Shown: piece by piece, positions 61,616-64,000 of the stretch
How positions within the stretch are numbered: the stretch's first letter is position 1
Layout of the letters: the number at the start of each line of letters is the position of its first letter
Assembly (NCBI GenBank): GCA_013399895.1
Contig: VXBA01005864.1
Coordinates: 947,249-1,011,248 of the forward strand
Source: Serilophus lunatus
Lineage: Eukaryota > Chordata > Aves > Passeriformes > Eurylaimidae
DNA length: 64,000 nucleotides
Direction of reading: 5' to 3'
The notes under the pieces: model-generated
What the model was told of the DNA's origin: nothing
The model's database searches: none
The model's input: only the letters and a program-made list of their open reading frames with translations
Program-made: the position numbers and the translations under genes

Positions 61616-64000
61616 AGATGCACTGCGTTTGCAATGATCTATAAAATGCATATAGACTAACCTTCAAGTTACAGGTCTTTTCAGGTTTTGCTTCCCTTAC
61701 CCTATAAGTGATACTTGTAGGCATTCAGAGATCCTGCTGAATTACTGTGGATATCCTTCCTGGAGCTGAGTTAGAAGAACACAGGTTACTAAAGGACAAA
61801 ATGAGGGAAAAAAAGCTGGGGGTTTTGTTTTAAGTAAATGACAGAATTTAACTTTGGCTTCTGCTCCCAACAAAGCGTGGAGCCAGACCAATAGCTCGTT
61901 TTTCTTTCAGCTACATGGCACCACAGACAGTTATTCACATCATTAAAAAACTCTGAGTTGTCTTTTTTTGAATGCCTTGCAATCACAGCTGGAGTTGATA
62001 TGGTTGGAAAATCTATTTGTGAACTGTTGATCTCACTGAAGTCACAAAGTGGTCAAAATTCACTTGTTCACCCTAATCACCTTCTGTCAGCATATGTGAT
62101 TTTGGGATCTGCTGTTAAGGCGTGACCAGCCAGAGAAATGGCATCCTTATTGCCAAATATCAGATTAGTTGAGCCTCTTATGTGGTAGAAAAGAAAGACT
62201 ATGCATACCCTCTGACCAGACGAGGCTCCTCTGCTGTTGGCTTGTAACACCACTCTATACAGTCCCTAATCTTGTGCAAAACCATGCATGCCTTCAGGGA
62301 GTTGTTCTGTTTGTTAAGCAGCAATCTGACTCACTGATAAGAGGCAAACTAGACAGCAAATAAAGCTCTGCAACTTTGCCTCTCCCTGGAAAGCCTCTGG
62401 AAAACTGATGTCCTCGTCCCTTCAGCCATGTCCCTCTCACATGGAGTAAGACCTGGAGATGTGCACTTCCTTGCAACTAGTCTTGGGAAGCATTTGCTCT
62501 CCTTCCAACTTTCAGCCATAACAGGCAAAACAGGCTGTGGCTGAGCTTCCTGGACAGTGGGTAGGTTTGTTTATGTGACACATCAGTTGCCAGGTCTCCA
62601 TTCATAACCAGTTTTTGCCCTTGGCTCTTCTCCCACTTAATGTCCGGTTGATCTCAGGCCCAAAGCTGTCCCAGGTCCTGACCCTGGCTGATACCAAATC
62701 ACTTGCCACCCAGCACTTTTCATCCTTCAGAGGACCCTCCTGTTTTTTGATTCAGGATCTGAGAAGGATTTCCTGCTGCTTTCAGATGCAGTAGTCTTCA
62801 CTTCCCCCTCCCAGGGGAATTGTGATGGGACAGGGAGGTGCTTCTTGGTTAAGAAGACACTTCCAAACCTCAACTTTTGCTGAGACATTGGGACCAAAGC
62901 ATGACAAATTTGTCTGGTCCCCTATTGACAGCTTTTCACCTAGAGGTAGGAACTTCCCCACTGCAGAGAAATGTCACAATTAGGATAGAAAAAAAAATCT
63001 GTACTTTTTATACATCTGTACACAGTTGCTCATTATGCATATGAAAAATCCCATCATCCTGTGTACAAACATTGGAGGACTAGTGTAGGAGGGTAATTAA
63101 AAAAGCATAGCCCTTTCCATTCCAATAGTACATATCCATTGATATTATTTTCTTTAAGGGAGGATGTCCAAGGTAGGAGTAAAGGGTATTCCATACCACT
63201 TCCATGTCTGCGCTCAGCTTTGAAGGTAGCCGTCAGTGAGGTACTGAGAAAAAGTCAGCAGTCTCTATAATAAATATTAAGCAAACCAAAAAATTTTGTT
63301 TTATATGGTGGCCGTCTCACAGAACTAGGGCATGGTGTGAGGCAACAGTAGCACTTAATAAAATATCAGTTGAGCCTTTCCTTGCTTCGGCTTTTCTGGA
63401 AGAGGGCAAGCTGTGTTTCCCTTGCCAGCTTTCTTTCAATATTATTCTGTCTTATGGAGAAAAGACTATATATAGGTAGTGATAAATTTCTGTATTTGCT
63501 TAGAGATTTAGTTTTAATACTCTAAAACCCAAAAGGACCTAAGCATAAGAGAGGGAAACAGCAAGATCCTCCAGAGTTCAGATTTTCAATGTCTACAGGA
63601 ACACTCTTTTAGAGAATTTACATTTCTAATTCTCACACATAAGGTGGCTATGAGATCTGAGACTCAGTAGCATCTGCTTTTACAGTCAGCAGATTAATTT
63701 ATGCCTATTCCACTTCAGCTTCAGGGGTTTCAAAACTGGCTGAAAACCATAGAAACAAGGGGCTTGCCATTTTGGGGAAGCTATACTCACATCCTGTAGA
63801 ATATAAAAGTTTGAAACTTTCAGAAGCAGCATTATTTCATAGTTCTCAGGACAAAGGAGACTGGTTACCAAAGAAGAAGTGTGTTTTTAAACCAAATACA
63901 GTGGGTTTATAATGTGTTATTGTCCATTTGTTGTTTCTTTATTTTAACTTTTCGTTTTCTCAGCATTTCAGAGTTAAAAAAATAATCCCTTTTATAAATT
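61616..64000. other. Right-end region without recognised features
   Basis: 2.4 kb. A slightly less AT-rich patch lies at about 62100-62950. No gene, repeat family or ENPP3 exon recognised on either strand. Confidence 0.6.

Noticed and set aside
1..64000. Bacterial-style systems such as CRISPR arrays, operons or phage genes
   Set aside because: The spliced gene, CpG island and CR1 repeats show vertebrate DNA. No regularly spaced direct repeats or compact gene clusters are present.

Overview
The window is vertebrate nuclear DNA, almost certainly from a bird. It carries a spliced gene with GT-AG introns, a CpG-island promoter, at least eleven CR1 LINE fragments (the dominant avian retrotransposon), and an LTR of a type I recognise from songbirds and related Neoaves. 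A songbird is the likeliest source, but the order is an inference. I see no bacterial genes, CRISPR array or operon.

The one gene I can support is ENPP1 (ectonucleotide pyrophosphatase/phosphodiesterase 1, PC-1) on the minus strand. Its first 19 coding exons run from the start codon at 45156 down to 2166. They join in phase to give 632 complete codons plus one base. They encode the cytoplasmic tail, the single transmembrane anchor, two somatomedin-B domains, the whole phosphodiesterase domain with every zinc ligand and the nucleophilic threonine, and the start of the linker to the nuclease-like domain. Residue numbers run exactly 18 below the human protein at every catalytic position. The last third of the protein (about 270-290 residues by comparison with human) lies off the left edge.

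Layout: 1-2165 is part of intron 19. 2166-30622 holds exons 19 to 2, with introns of 170 bp to 5.5 kb that carry CR1 pieces and one solo LTR with a 125-base assembly gap. 30623-44970 is the 14.3 kb first intron, which contains a tail-to-tail pair of CR1 elements. About 44690-45920 is a CpG island with exon 1, GC boxes and a TATA-like element. 45921-64000 lies upstream of ENPP1. It is mostly unrecognised single-copy-looking DNA with one CR1 near 60.8-61.6 kb. By mammalian synteny ENPP3 would be expected upstream on the same strand, but I found none of its exons here.

ENPP1 is an extracellular type II membrane enzyme that makes AMP and pyrophosphate from ATP and hydrolyses 2'3'-cGAMP. No new biological system is evident. 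The most useful observations are lineage differences in ENPP1 (the basolateral dileucine signal is absent, Asn stands at the human K173Q site, and there is an extra sequon near the active site), the compact promoter, and several repeat or secondary-structure oddities.
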